Shown: one piece after another, positions 22,668 to 31,361 of the stretch
Layout of the letters: each line of letters starts with the position of its first letter
How positions within the stretch are numbered: position 1 is the first letter of the stretch
NCBI RefSeq assembly: GCF_002312815.1
Contig: NZ_NKQJ01000005.1
Span: forward strand, 167,549 to 231,548
From: Agaribacterium haliotis
GTDB taxonomy: Bacteria > Pseudomonadota > Gammaproteobacteria > Pseudomonadales > Cellvibrionaceae
Direction of reading: 5' to 3'
DNA: 64,000 nt
Made by a program: the position numbers and the translations under genes
The notes under the pieces: model-generated
Told to the model about the DNA's origin: nothing
What the model saw: the letters and a program-made list of their open reading frames with translations, nothing else
Databases searched by the model: none

Positions 22668-23332
22668 TGCCTTTTTGCAAACGCTTGGCGCTGCTAATTT
22701 TTATTGCGGTAGTTATCTATTTTTCACTGTACGAACATGTACCTGAGCAAAGTGCGCCTGCGCGATTTGTAAAAATCGATCGTTTCGGTGAACTTGTAGA
22801 TAATTGGCACGGCCCCTGGGCCTGTATTTACGACAGTAAGACCGGGCTGGTTTGGGAAAATAAAAGCGATGATGAAAGTATTCACGATGCGCTTTGGACC
22901 TATTCCTGGCAGCAGCAACAATACGGCGTTGAAAACGGCGGCGATTGTTATTTTGAACTTGATCGCTGTGATACTGCTGATTTAATTCGCCGCGCCAACA
23001 ATGAAGCGAGCTGCGGTATCGACCAGTGGCGTTTACCCTCGGCGGTGGAACTTCGCTCCATTGTTAACCCTTCACCTAAAGCTGGCCAGGCGAGCATCTA
23101 CAATGATTTTTTTCCACATACTAAGCGCGGCGATTACTGGAGCTCGGAACACGAGCGTGTATTGACGGGGGTATATAAGCACCTTGGCCACGGCGCTGTT
23201 GCTATCGATTTTATCAGCGGTGAGCAACGGGTTATACCCTATAGGAACGCGGCTTTTGTACGCCTTGTTAGCCGGCCTGATAAGAAATTAACACGCAAAT
23301 TAGAACAAGCACTAAAAGCAAAGCAGCGTTAA
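22664..23332 (+). CDS. DUF1566 (Lcl-type) protein with N-terminal membrane anchor
   Basis: The 222-aa protein starts at ATG 22664, overlapping the upstream stop by four bases (ATGA), so it is translated with the cytochrome gene. Residues 5-24 are one membrane anchor or uncleaved signal. The rest contains the DUF1566 pattern: TGLVWENKS, ALWTYSW, CGIDQWRLPSAVELRSIVN and YWSSEHE. DUF1566 modules are found in many secreted proteins of gammaproteobacteria and are of unknown function. Coupling to the b561/DOMON gene suggests a periplasmic partner of that electron-transfer protein. Four cysteines in the mature part may form disulfides. Confidence 0.75.
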   Translation: MMPFCKRLALLIFIAVVIYFSLYEHVPEQSAPARFVKIDRFGELVDNWHGPWACIYDSKTGLVWENKSDDESIHDALWTYSWQQQQYGVENGGDCYFELDRCDTADLIRRANNEASCGIDQWRLPSAVELRSIVNPSPKAGQASIYNDFFPHTKRGDYWSSEHERVLTGVYKHLGHGAVAIDFISGEQRVIPYRNAAFVRLVSRPDKKLTRKLEQALKAKQR

Positions 23333-23652
23333 ATGGGCGGGCTCGTCATTTAATGCGCTATCAACAACGTGGCCGGAGCACTCGCCCTGGCCCGAAAACT
23401 TGAAGAATAACCGTAGGCGCCGAGTCTATCTTTGTCGCGTACACGCTTATCTTGTCGCGCTGCACGCACTGAAACAATTGTTTTATTCAGCTTTCATATT
23501 TCTTTCCATCGCCTTTCATATTCACAGCCTATGCTTCGAGCCAGCTCTTTGTCTGCCCGTAGATAAGCTAGGAAGAGCCCAAGCTTCTGATCACGATTTG
23601 TTCTTTACACAAACACAAAAATCCCTGCGATCTATCTCTATTTGAGGAAAAA
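23333..23652. other. Leader region of the metallophosphatase gene
   Basis: This 320-bp stretch holds no supported gene. The short frame 23400-23645 has no signal or family features. The sequence TTTGAGGAAAAA just before 23653 is the ribosome-binding site of the next gene. No terminator with a T-run was found for the upstream pair. Confidence 0.35.
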
Positions 23653-26310
23653 ATGAACAAACTATTTTTATCTGCCGCGATGGCGTTAAGTTCTATGTTT
23701 GCTGCGCATGTCAGCCAAGCCGACAGCAAGTGGGTGCGCCTGGGCTGGCAAGGCGATGCCAGCAGTGAAGCAACCATTAGTTTTACTGCCGATGGCAGTA
23801 ATAACAATGCTTACGTCAGTTATGGTTACAGCAGCAATGAAAACAACTGGTACAGCGAGCCGGTAACTTTTACATCGAGCATGGCCTCAATTACCAGTAA
23901 ACACGTACGTTTAAATAATTTAAATCCCGACGCAGAAGTGTATTTTCGTATCTGTGATGACGGTGGCTGTGGCGAGCGCTTCTGGTTTAAAACGGCCGCG
24001 AATGACAATTCGCCGTTTGTTTTTGTCGCAGGTGGCGATACTCGCACGGGCTGGACCAATCGCCAGGACGGAAACCGTTTAATCGCGAAAGTTCGCCCGC
24101 TGTTTGTTATGCACGGTGGTGACTTTACCGATGCAAATAATTATTCGCAGTGGCGCCAGTGGTTGATCGACTGGGAGCTTTCGTATTCGAGCGACAATAT
24201 AGATGGCTTGAGCTATAAACGTATTTACCCGATGATCAGCACCCACGGCAACCACGAAGATGGCGATATCAGCACCATCTGTAAAATGCTCGGTGTGGAT
24301 GTCGATCGCAATAACAGCTGCTCCGCCTACGATTCGTTTTACACTGTAGATGTCTCGCCGCTTTTGCGTATTTACACCTTAAACTCGCAGTTTATGAATC
24401 GAAGCTCAAGTTTGCAGAATGCGCAAAATAATTGGCTGCGCAGCGATTTAGCGAATAATGGCGCCTCGGCCATTTGGCGCATCGCCCAGTACCACAAGCC
24501 GATGTTCCCCCACTACAGCGGCAAATCCGACAACCACACCTTGTTTAACTGGTGGGCGCAAGATTTTTACGACTACGGTATGAACCTTGTTGTTGAGTCG
24601 GACACACACTTAACTAAGCTGACCGAAGTTGTCGCACCAAGCGGCAATGGTTTTGCCGGTGCCGACCAGGGGGTTCGCTCCGGAACTGTTTATGTTGGTG
24701 AAGGCAGCTGGGGTGCTCCGGCGCGTTCGGCTAATGACGCCAAGTCCTGGACGATGGATTTGGCAAGCATTCAGCAGTTTAAAGTGATTAGCGTCGATGC
24801 TACACAAATGCAGCTGCGAACCGCACAATTTAACGGCTCGCCAGCGAGCTTAAGCAAAGCCACACGCGATGCCGACGCGACAGCGCTGCCTAGTGGCGTT
24901 AACTGGTGGGTTGCGAATAATGTCGGTGATGTTATGACCCTTGAAAGCGACGCCAACAACCGCAGTGTGCTCGCAGGTTCAGCAGGTTCTGGCAACGCTA
25001 CGACACTTAGTATTGAAGCGTCGATGGACACATTTATTTCCAGTGCGCATGCCAATAACAATTACAACGCTTCGTCAGATCAGCTGCTCGCTGACGGCGC
25101 GGATAATTACTACGGTGAAATGCAAAGTTTGATAGCCTGGGATGTCTCGGCGATTCCGAGTTGTGCAAGCATCGAGTTGGTAAAAGTTGAGCTCAATCTT
25201 TTCGATCCGTCTTCGGGCTCTTACAGTATTTTTGCTGGCACAAACAATTGGCAAGAATCGTCGGTAAGCTGGAATAGCGTTAATGGCGACGCCCAGCAAG
25301 GCGAGGCCGTCGGCAGTTTTACTCCGGGCTCCAAGGGTTTTTACAGTGTGCAATTAAACTCCGCCGGATCAAACATGGTTAAGAGCTGGGTTAACGGCAA
25401 CAGCAACGCCGGCATTGTTATCGCCTCGGCGGGAACCAGCAACGGTATTGATATCAACGATAGAGAATCGGGCAAAGCGCCGGTGTTGCGTGTTACTTAC
25501 AATGAAGATAACTGTGGTGGCAGCAGCAACCAGGCGCCGACGGCGAATTTCTCAAGCCGCGCAGACGAGTTAGATGTTGCCTTTAGCGACGCATCAAGCG
25601 ACAGTGACGGCAGCGTTGTTTTGTGGCGTTGGGATTTTGGCGACGGCTATAGCAGCAGCGCTAAAAACCCCAGGCATCGCTACGCGCGTGCGGGAACTTA
25701 CCGCGTAACACTAAGTGTTAGCGATAATGACGGCGCCAGCGCAACACGCAGTAAAGATCTTAGTGTTAGCTCAAATAACAATGTGAGCCAAAGTATTGAT
25801 ATTCGCAGCAGCGAAGATACCTATATTTCCCGCCGCCACAGCAATTCAAATTTTGAAGCAGATGGCTACGAGCTGCTCGCCGACGGATACGATCTTAGCT
25901 ACGGCGAAATGCAAATTTTAATAAAGTGGGATGTGTCGGCCGTGCCCGCGTGCGCAACGATAGAAAGCGCTGAGCTTGACCTTGATGTGTTTGATGCATC
26001 ATCGGGCAACTACAATCTCTTTGCTGGCAACAAAGCTTGGTCTGCTGCTTCTGCTACCTGGAATTCCGTCGGCGGCAATGATTTACACGGCCAAAACATC
26101 GGCAGTTTTGTGCCGGGGTCGACGCGCGTATATAAAGTAAGCTTTAATGCTTCGGGTGTTGCGGCTGTGCAACAGTGGTTAAACGGCGATAACTATGGGC
26201 TTGTTATTGCCTCCGGCGGCACAAGTAATGGCCTGGATATTCACGACCTTGAATCCGGTAAAGGCCCGCTGCTGCGCCTTCGCTACAACAAAAGCCAGTG
26301 CGCTAATTAA
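23653..26310 (+). CDS. Secreted purple-acid-phosphatase-like metallophosphoesterase with DNRLRE-PKD-DNRLRE modules
   Basis: The 885-aa product has a signal peptide (about 1-23), a fibronectin-type domain (25-115) and a metallophosphatase domain (120-400). The latter has the metal-binding blocks AGGDTR (D129), HGGDFTD (D157), HGNHED (N200, H201), QYHKPMF and SDTHL. Two DNRLRE-type (CBM96-like) beta modules follow, about 450-620 and 710-885, each with the DTFIS/DTYIS start, the GEMQ core and a G(T)SNG(I/L)DI..ESGK end. A PKD domain (625-705, WRWDFGDGYSSSAKNPRHRY) lies between them. It probably frees phosphate from organic polymers while bound to carbohydrate. It is monocistronic and ends at a complex repeat/terminator region. 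Confidence 0.8.
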   Translation: MNKLFLSAAMALSSMFAAHVSQADSKWVRLGWQGDASSEATISFTADGSNNNAYVSYGYSSNENNWYSEPVTFTSSMASITSKHVRLNNLNPDAEVYFRICDDGGCGERFWFKTAANDNSPFVFVAGGDTRTGWTNRQDGNRLIAKVRPLFVMHGGDFTDANNYSQWRQWLIDWELSYSSDNIDGLSYKRIYPMISTHGNHEDGDISTICKMLGVDVDRNNSCSAYDSFYTVDVSPLLRIYTLNSQFMNRSSSLQNAQNNWLRSDLANNGASAIWRIAQYHKPMFPHYSGKSDNHTLFNWWAQDFYDYGMNLVVESDTHLTKLTEVVAPSGNGFAGADQGVRSGTVYVGEGSWGAPARSANDAKSWTMDLASIQQFKVISVDATQMQLRTAQFNGSPASLSKATRDADATALPSGVNWWVANNVGDVMTLESDANNRSVLAGSAGSGNATTLSIEASMDTFISSAHANNNYNASSDQLLADGADNYYGEMQSLIAWDVSAIPSCASIELVKVELNLFDPSSGSYSIFAGTNNWQESSVSWNSVNGDAQQGEAVGSFTPGSKGFYSVQLNSAGSNMVKSWVNGNSNAGIVIASAGTSNGIDINDRESGKAPVLRVTYNEDNCGGSSNQAPTANFSSRADELDVAFSDASSDSDGSVVLWRWDFGDGYSSSAKNPRHRYARAGTYRVTLSVSDNDGASATRSKDLSVSSNNNVSQSIDIRSSEDTYISRRHSNSNFEADGYELLADGYDLSYGEMQILIKWDVSAVPACATIESAELDLDVFDASSGNYNLFAGNKAWSAASATWNSVGGNDLHGQNIGSFVPGSTRVYKVSFNASGVAAVQQWLNGDNYGLVIASGGTSNGLDIHDLESGKGPLLRLRYNKSQCAN

Positions 26311-26324
26311 AGCCAATCGCTGCG

Positions 26325-26359
26325 CGCTTAGCCGCCGTGTCATCCACGGCGACTAAGCG
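26325..26359. terminator. Long hairpin after the phosphatase gene
   Basis: CGCTTAGCCGCCGTG (26325-26339) pairs with CACGGCGACTAAGCG (26345-26359), one mismatch in 15 bp, with a 5-nt loop. No T-run follows, so it may protect the mRNA 3' end or act together with the intrinsic terminator 150 bp further on. Confidence 0.45.
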
Positions 26360-26398
26360 GTTCGAACAGTTAAAGCCAGCTAAAACTCAGCTAAGTAA

Positions 26399-26510
26399 AT
26401 TCAACTAACTACGCTCAACCAAGAACGTTCAACCAACTGCGTTCAACTCAGTCATTTCAGCTAAACCAGTTCAGTTAAACGAGTTCAGTTAAACAAGCTC
26501 AGCTAAAAAA
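26399..26510. repeat. Eight tandem 14-bp repeats (GTTCAACTAAACNA type)
   Basis: Eight units of exactly 14 bp follow one another, from ATTCAACTAACTAC to GCTCAGCTAAAAAA. The best conserved are GTTCAGTTAAACGA and GTTCAGTTAAACAA. Divergence is graded, with the most alike copies near the right end, as expected for an array that grew by slippage. The array ends directly at the terminator hairpin. Confidence 0.8.
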
Positions 26511-26548
26511 GGTCGCCCATAGTAAAAGCTTGGGCGGCTTTTTTATTT
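26506..26548. terminator. Bidirectional terminator between phosphatase and ndh
   Basis: GTCGCCCA (26512-26519) pairs with TGGGCGGC (26531-26538) around an 11-nt loop. A run of A precedes it and TTTTTTATTTT follows, so it can end both the rightward phosphatase and the leftward ndh transcripts. Confidence 0.8.
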
Positions 26549-26618
26549 TGATCGGCCTGGCATAACCACCGAAATATAAGGCGCAAGCGTTGGCACGTTA
26601 AGGGCTTATCTAAAACAA

Positions 26619-27914
26619 TTAATGCAGTTTAAGCACCGGGCGTAAACGGCGGTTAATTCGATCTACCAACATTAATAAGCTTGTGCGTGTGTAGCCGTGT
26701 AAGGCAATTTGATGCAAACGGTATAACGAAACGTAGAGCCGTTTAGCAATACTGCCCTCAACAAATACGGTATCGCCAAGTACACCCTGTAACACGCCAA
26801 CCGAAGAGTATTCAGCAAAAGATACCAGCGAGCCGTGATCTTTGTATTTAAAGGGCTCCAGCGGCTCGCCTTTTAATTGGCGAACTAAGTTTTTATAGGT
26901 GCAGGTGGCCATTTGATGGGCACTTTGTGCGCGCGGCGGTATACGGCTGCCGTCTTCAAAGGTCAGTGATGCACAGTCGCCAATGGCGTAAATCTGGCTG
27001 TCATTTTCGCTCTGCAATGTTTCGCGAACAACGATTTGATGTATGCGATTGGTGTTTAAGCCACCGATATTTTGCAGAAAATCGCGGCATTTCACCCCGG
27101 CTGCCCACACACAAATATCGGCGTCGATAAAATCATCGGCGGTTACCAGGCCACCGGCCTGAACGGAACTAACCGTCGTTTTACAGTGAATTTTTGTGCC
27201 GAGTTGACTGAGAATTTGCGAGGCTTTTTTAGATATGCGCTCTGGTAACGCTGCAAGAATACGATCGGAGGCTTCAACCAACTCAACCTGAATGGAGCTG
27301 CGGTCAACGTTCTTGAAACCGTAAGTATTTAGAGTCTCGGCGAGTTGATATAGCTCGGCTGTTAACTCGACACCGGTTGCACCGCCGCCGACAACCGCAA
27401 CCCGCAGCGGGCGCTGCTGCCCGAGCGCTTTGATTTTCAAAAACTCGTTGAGTATGCGCTTGTGCAGAATATTGGCTTGTTTGGTTTCATCAAGGGTAAA
27501 GCAGTGCTCTTTGACGCCCTCGATGCCAAAGTCGTTGGTAATTGAACCCAAAGCGATGACCAGATAATCAAAGGCGATACTGCGCTTGGGTACCAGCACC
27601 TCTCCTTCATCGTCGACAATGGCGGCAAGTGCCACCGTGCGCGCATCGCGATCAAGCCCCTCAAGGCAGCCGAGCTGAAATTCAAAACCGTTATTGCGAG
27701 CGTGCAAACGGTAATCAATACCTTCGGTTTCCGCATTTAATGAGCCCGAAGCAACTTCGTGCAACAACGGTTTCCAGATATGGAAGGGGTGTTTGTCTAA
27801 CAATAAAACGGATATAGACGGGTCTTTGCGAAACTTGCGGCCCAGACGCGTGGCGAGTTCAAGACCGCCGGCGCCGCCGCCGACAATAACAATGCGTTTA
27901 CAACTTTCTTGCAT
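26619..27914 (-). CDS. ndh: NADH:quinone oxidoreductase, type II (NDH-2)
   Basis: The 431-aa flavoprotein has the FAD dinucleotide-binding motif VIVGGGAGGLELA near the start, followed by KHPFHIWKPLLHEVASG, a strong NDH-2 signature. A second Rossmann motif for NADH (VAVVGGGATGVELTAEL) lies near residue 170. The C-terminal part contains the IYAIGDCAS block for FAD contact and a basic amphipathic end (RRLRPVLKLH) suited to membrane attachment. The enzyme oxidises NADH and reduces quinone without pumping protons. The gene seems monocistronic, with its promoter in 27915-28002 and a bidirectional terminator downstream. Confidence 0.9.
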   Translation of the reverse strand: MQESCKRIVIVGGGAGGLELATRLGRKFRKDPSISVLLLDKHPFHIWKPLLHEVASGSLNAETEGIDYRLHARNNGFEFQLGCLEGLDRDARTVALAAIVDDEGEVLVPKRSIAFDYLVIALGSITNDFGIEGVKEHCFTLDETKQANILHKRILNEFLKIKALGQQRPLRVAVVGGGATGVELTAELYQLAETLNTYGFKNVDRSSIQVELVEASDRILAALPERISKKASQILSQLGTKIHCKTTVSSVQAGGLVTADDFIDADICVWAAGVKCRDFLQNIGGLNTNRIHQIVVRETLQSENDSQIYAIGDCASLTFEDGSRIPPRAQSAHQMATCTYKNLVRQLKGEPLEPFKYKDHGSLVSFAEYSSVGVLQGVLGDTVFVEGSIAKRLYVSLYRLHQIALHGYTRTSLLMLVDRINRRLRPVLKLH

Positions 27915-28002
27915 GGTGTGCCTTAGCTTAAATGAGTGGAATGAGTTTACTGCGTGTTAAACACTCATGCTTCGGGCATGATGTAGCGTGTAATAACGGC
28001 GT

Positions 28003-28197
28003 TTAAGCTGTGACCTGCATTTCTCGTCGCGCATAGTTCATGCCTTCGCGTATCAGTCGAACTGATTCAATTGCTTTGGTTCCGCGATGAATTTTGGGGC
28101 TGATTTCGTAGGGTTCTGCCCAGGTGCCAGCTTTAAGTTCAATTTCGTGTCCGTCGCGGTGCACAACCAGTTTCGGATGGCGCATTTCCCAGCTCAT
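28003..28197 (-). CDS. Conserved-looking small hypothetical protein (64 aa)
   Basis: A 64-aa soluble protein begins MSWEMRHPKLVVHRDGHEIELKAGTWAEPYEISP and ends in a helix with REGMNYARREMQV. It lies between ndh and a divergent cytochrome gene. Composition and codon use match the neighbouring genes and no overlapping gene competes for the space. No family is recognised. It is probably a single small beta/alpha domain; a role cannot be proposed. Confidence 0.5.
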   Translation of the reverse strand: MSWEMRHPKLVVHRDGHEIELKAGTWAEPYEISPKIHRGTKAIESVRLIREGMNYARREMQVTA

Positions 28198-28406
28198 AGT
28201 TTATTCCCTTATACAAAAGGCTCACCATAGGGGCCCGAGTTGCTAGCGTCAAGATATAGTGCATACATTAACTTCGGAAAAATGGCACGCTATCTAACAA
28301 GCCTTGTGTCAGATGGCTTAAGCCGAATTTTAACCATGCTGACAATGCCGCACTTTGATCCAGAGCGATACAGTGGCAGGAAGATCCACTTGTATTCGGA
28401 AGCGCC

Positions 28407-31055
28407 ATGGCCCTGCCCCTTTTTCGCAAAATCCTAGTATTGAAACCATTGCTGCTTGCGCTGCTATTAAGTGCGTGTAATGACATCAATATTGACAGCA
28501 GCGATACGCTGGAATTCCAGCCCGACGAGCCAGCAACCGAACCGGGCGGCCCGCCGGGCAACAGCGGCAACGTTGTTAACCCACAAGATACAGACTTGCC
28601 GAAACTGACGCTTGAGCAGTTTGAGCGCGGCGGCCAGCTTTACGCTGCTCAGTGTCAAGCTTGTCACGGCCGCGACGGCAAAGGCGGCGCATTTGCACTG
28701 TTTGTCAATGCCAACGATGCCGATGCCATTGCCGATATTAGCTATAAAAACATGCCAACGAGTAACCCCGCCCTGTGTGACCTTAACTGCGCCGAGGACA
28801 TTAGCCATTGGTTAATCGAAAAACGTTACCCGGGCAGCTATCAGTTAATCGCTATTGAGCAAAACGAGCCCGATGCGGGCGCTGGCTCTGATAGCGATAA
28901 TACCGGCGAGAATAATAACAACCCGGATTCAGGTGAACGGCCTCCTGCTGCGGGCTCTGGCGATCAAGGTGACAGTTCGATCACCGAGCCAAATGATGAT
29001 CAAGGTGAAACACAGACGCCGGGACTTTCGCCGGATCTGCCGATGTGCCCTACTCGCCTTTGGCAAAAAGCAGCAACTTACGCTTTGGGAGACGAGGTAC
29101 TTAATAACACGGGCGCCTATCGCTGCAAGATCCCCGGTTGGTGTTCGAGCCCAGCTAGTTGGGCCTATGAGCCAGGCAAAGGGCTTTTTTGGCAAGAGGC
29201 CTGGAGCTCGATCGATTGTCTTGCCACGGTTCCGGATGATTCAACTCCGGACAATTCAACTCCGGACAATTCAACTCCGGACAATTCAACTCCGGACAAT
29301 TCGACGCCGGACAATTCGATTCCGGATAATTCGGCGCCCGAGAACGATTTAACTGCGCAGGCGGAGGCATTATTTAATGAGCACTGTTTATCGTGCCACG
29401 TTGCATCGGGCCTTGGTGGTGATCTGTGGCTAAGCCAGGTTCAAAGCCGCTGGGCCGAACGCAGTTTTAACGAGTTTTCAACTAAAGTCGCGGCGATGCC
29501 GGCCCCCGAGTGCACAGACGCCTGCCAACAAACCCTTGCCTCGTGGATATGGCAGCGCTGGGGTTATGTTGAGCAAGAAACATCTGCGCGCGCTTTGGGT
29601 GTTCGCGGTATACGTCTGTTAAGCCCCTATGAATATAAAAACATTATTCGGGATGTACTCGGCGTGGAACTTGCGCACGACGAATTACCGCCGGCACGCT
29701 TTGATGCCGATTTTAAATACGCAACACAAAGTGATCGCGGCGTGGTACTTGAAACACAAGTTAGGCAGTATCAACAGCTCGCCAGTACCGTTAGCCAAGC
29801 AGCCGATTTAAGCCGCTTCGGCTGCGGGCTAAGCTGCGCCGACAACGCCATTGAGCAGCTTATTTTACATCTGTTCCGGCGCCCAGCCAGTAACGAGCAG
29901 TTAACGCGCTATCGGCGCTATCAACAGGATCACGGCCCCGATTCGATGTTAAACGCCATGCTTATGTCGCCGTATTTTCTTTACCATATTGAACTTGGCA
30001 GCTGGAATGAAGACGACAAGCGCTACGAACTTGACGCGTACGAACGCGCGGCACATTTAAGCTTTCGCCTGTGGGGCACAAGCCCGGATTCAACGCTTCT
30101 CGAGCGCGCCGGGCAAGGCGAATTAAATAGCAAACAAGGGCTAAGCGATCACGTCGATACCATGCTCAGCGATGCGCGCTTTGCCACACACTTTGCCGAG
30201 TTTATTCGCTATTACACCAACACCTACGCAAGGCTGCCAGAAAAACCGGGTTTAACCAGGGAAATAATCGATGCGATGCAGCAAGAGCAACAGCTCGCTA
30301 TCGCCGATTTATTTAACCGGGGTTCAGCGACAATCGACGAGTTATTTAACCCTGAGTTTACTTTTGTCAACGCCGCGCTTGCGGAGCACTACGGCATTAA
30401 TTCTGCCGAGCCAGACTTTGTAAAAGTCGCGACCAACGATCGGCGCGGAGGCCTGTTGCACCACGGGGCGACGCAAGTACACAACAGTGACTTCTCGGCG
30501 ACCTCGCTGGTCAAGCGCGGCAAGATGATGCGCGAAAATATGCTCTGTCACAGCTTGGGTGTGCCCTCTGGCGTCGACCCTGCAAATATTCAGTTGCCAA
30601 GTCACGCGATTAGTACCCGCGAGCGCTGGCAGCTAATTACCGGGCCCGAAGCGAGTGAAGGCCAGTGCTGGAGCTGCCATCAGTTAATGAACGAGCCCGG
30701 CGTGGCGATGGAACACTTCGATCACGCCGGCCGCTACCGCACTTCGGAAACAAGCTTTAATGTCGACGGTGTGCAATTGGCGATTGATGCGACAGGCGTA
30801 TTGCGGGACAACAGCGGTGCCGAGTATTTGGCTAGTTATTCAACGCTGCGCGATTTGAGCATCTATTTCGCGTCCAGCGAGCAGCTGCGCGCATGTTTTG
30901 TCGACAACCTGTATCGCTTTAGCTCTGGCCACGAAGCCGATGAAAACAGTGATGCCGGCATCCAGGCCATCGCCGATTCATTTGAATTAAGCGGTGATAT
31001 ACGCGAGTTAATGCGCGATCTTGTCTTAAGTGATGTGCTGCTGTACCGCCAATAA
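28407..31055 (+). CDS. Lipoprotein with c-type heme sites, chitin-binding-like module and DUF1587/1592/1588/1585 domains
   Basis: This 882-aa protein has a lipoprotein signal (LLSAC, lipidated C24). A first c-heme site CQACH lies at 83-87. A CBM5/12-like module with paired Cys and Trp (CPTRLWQKAATYALGDEV...EAW) spans about 213-270. Then comes a linker of repeated TPDNS, a second heme site CLSCH (about 327), and the DUF1587/1595/1592/1588/1585 series (LLSPYEYKNIIRDVLG, SPYFLYHIELG, RRGGLLHHG, GQCWSCHQLMNEPG). That series contains a third CxxCH. Such DUF1592 proteins are paired with DUF1552 proteins in planctomycetes and some marine gammaproteobacteria, as here with the gene at 31362. The role is unknown; polymer oxidation at the cell surface is possible. 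Confidence 0.75.
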   Translation: MALPLFRKILVLKPLLLALLLSACNDINIDSSDTLEFQPDEPATEPGGPPGNSGNVVNPQDTDLPKLTLEQFERGGQLYAAQCQACHGRDGKGGAFALFVNANDADAIADISYKNMPTSNPALCDLNCAEDISHWLIEKRYPGSYQLIAIEQNEPDAGAGSDSDNTGENNNNPDSGERPPAAGSGDQGDSSITEPNDDQGETQTPGLSPDLPMCPTRLWQKAATYALGDEVLNNTGAYRCKIPGWCSSPASWAYEPGKGLFWQEAWSSIDCLATVPDDSTPDNSTPDNSTPDNSTPDNSTPDNSIPDNSAPENDLTAQAEALFNEHCLSCHVASGLGGDLWLSQVQSRWAERSFNEFSTKVAAMPAPECTDACQQTLASWIWQRWGYVEQETSARALGVRGIRLLSPYEYKNIIRDVLGVELAHDELPPARFDADFKYATQSDRGVVLETQVRQYQQLASTVSQAADLSRFGCGLSCADNAIEQLILHLFRRPASNEQLTRYRRYQQDHGPDSMLNAMLMSPYFLYHIELGSWNEDDKRYELDAYERAAHLSFRLWGTSPDSTLLERAGQGELNSKQGLSDHVDTMLSDARFATHFAEFIRYYTNTYARLPEKPGLTREIIDAMQQEQQLAIADLFNRGSATIDELFNPEFTFVNAALAEHYGINSAEPDFVKVATNDRRGGLLHHGATQVHNSDFSATSLVKRGKMMRENMLCHSLGVPSGVDPANIQLPSHAISTRERWQLITGPEASEGQCWSCHQLMNEPGVAMEHFDHAGRYRTSETSFNVDGVQLAIDATGVLRDNSGAEYLASYSTLRDLSIYFASSEQLRACFVDNLYRFSSGHEADENSDAGIQAIADSFELSGDIRELMRDLVLSDVLLYRQ
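29231..29335 (+). repeat. 15-bp coding tandem repeat (TCCGGACAATTCAAC)
   Basis: Seven 15-bp units encode repeats of the pentapeptide T-P-D-N-S between the chitin-binding-like module and the second heme domain. The first copies are identical or nearly so and the last three have point changes. It forms a flexible acidic linker, and length variants stay in frame. Confidence 0.9.
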
Positions 31056-31361
31056 GCGCTGTTTTGCAAGATTCTTTTCTCTGCGTAAAACGTTGAACCT
31101 TTTACGCTCTATCTTGAACGCCCAACGCGTTGCCAAGCGAGGCTTAACATCGCAAAAAAAGCACAAGCGCTTGGGTTTTATTTTTTATTTAGCCGCCGGG
31201 CCTGTTAACACTAGGCCGGCCTGCACTCGGGCCAAAGTTGCGGCTTAAGCTCCGGTTAAAGCTGCGGCCTAAGCCAAGCTTTGGCCAAGGGGCCAATAGG
31301 CCCAGCTCTGCCGCGCCATTATATTAATGCCCTATTCGCTACAAACATTTAGGCCAATTTT
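31056..31361. other. Intergenic region between the DUF1592 and DUF1552 genes
   Basis: A hairpin GCGTAAAA / TTTTACGC (31083-31090 with 31100-31107) lies soon after the stop. CCAAGCG near 31131 can pair with CGCTTGG just before a T-rich run (31177-31194), a possible terminator. The following GC-rich part has short degenerate repeats of GCGGCTTAAGC / GCGGCCTAAGC type. No ORF with support is present. Confidence 0.4.

Noticed and set aside
26399-26510. 14-bp array as a CRISPR
   Set aside because: Units are contiguous with no spacers, and no cas genes are in the window.
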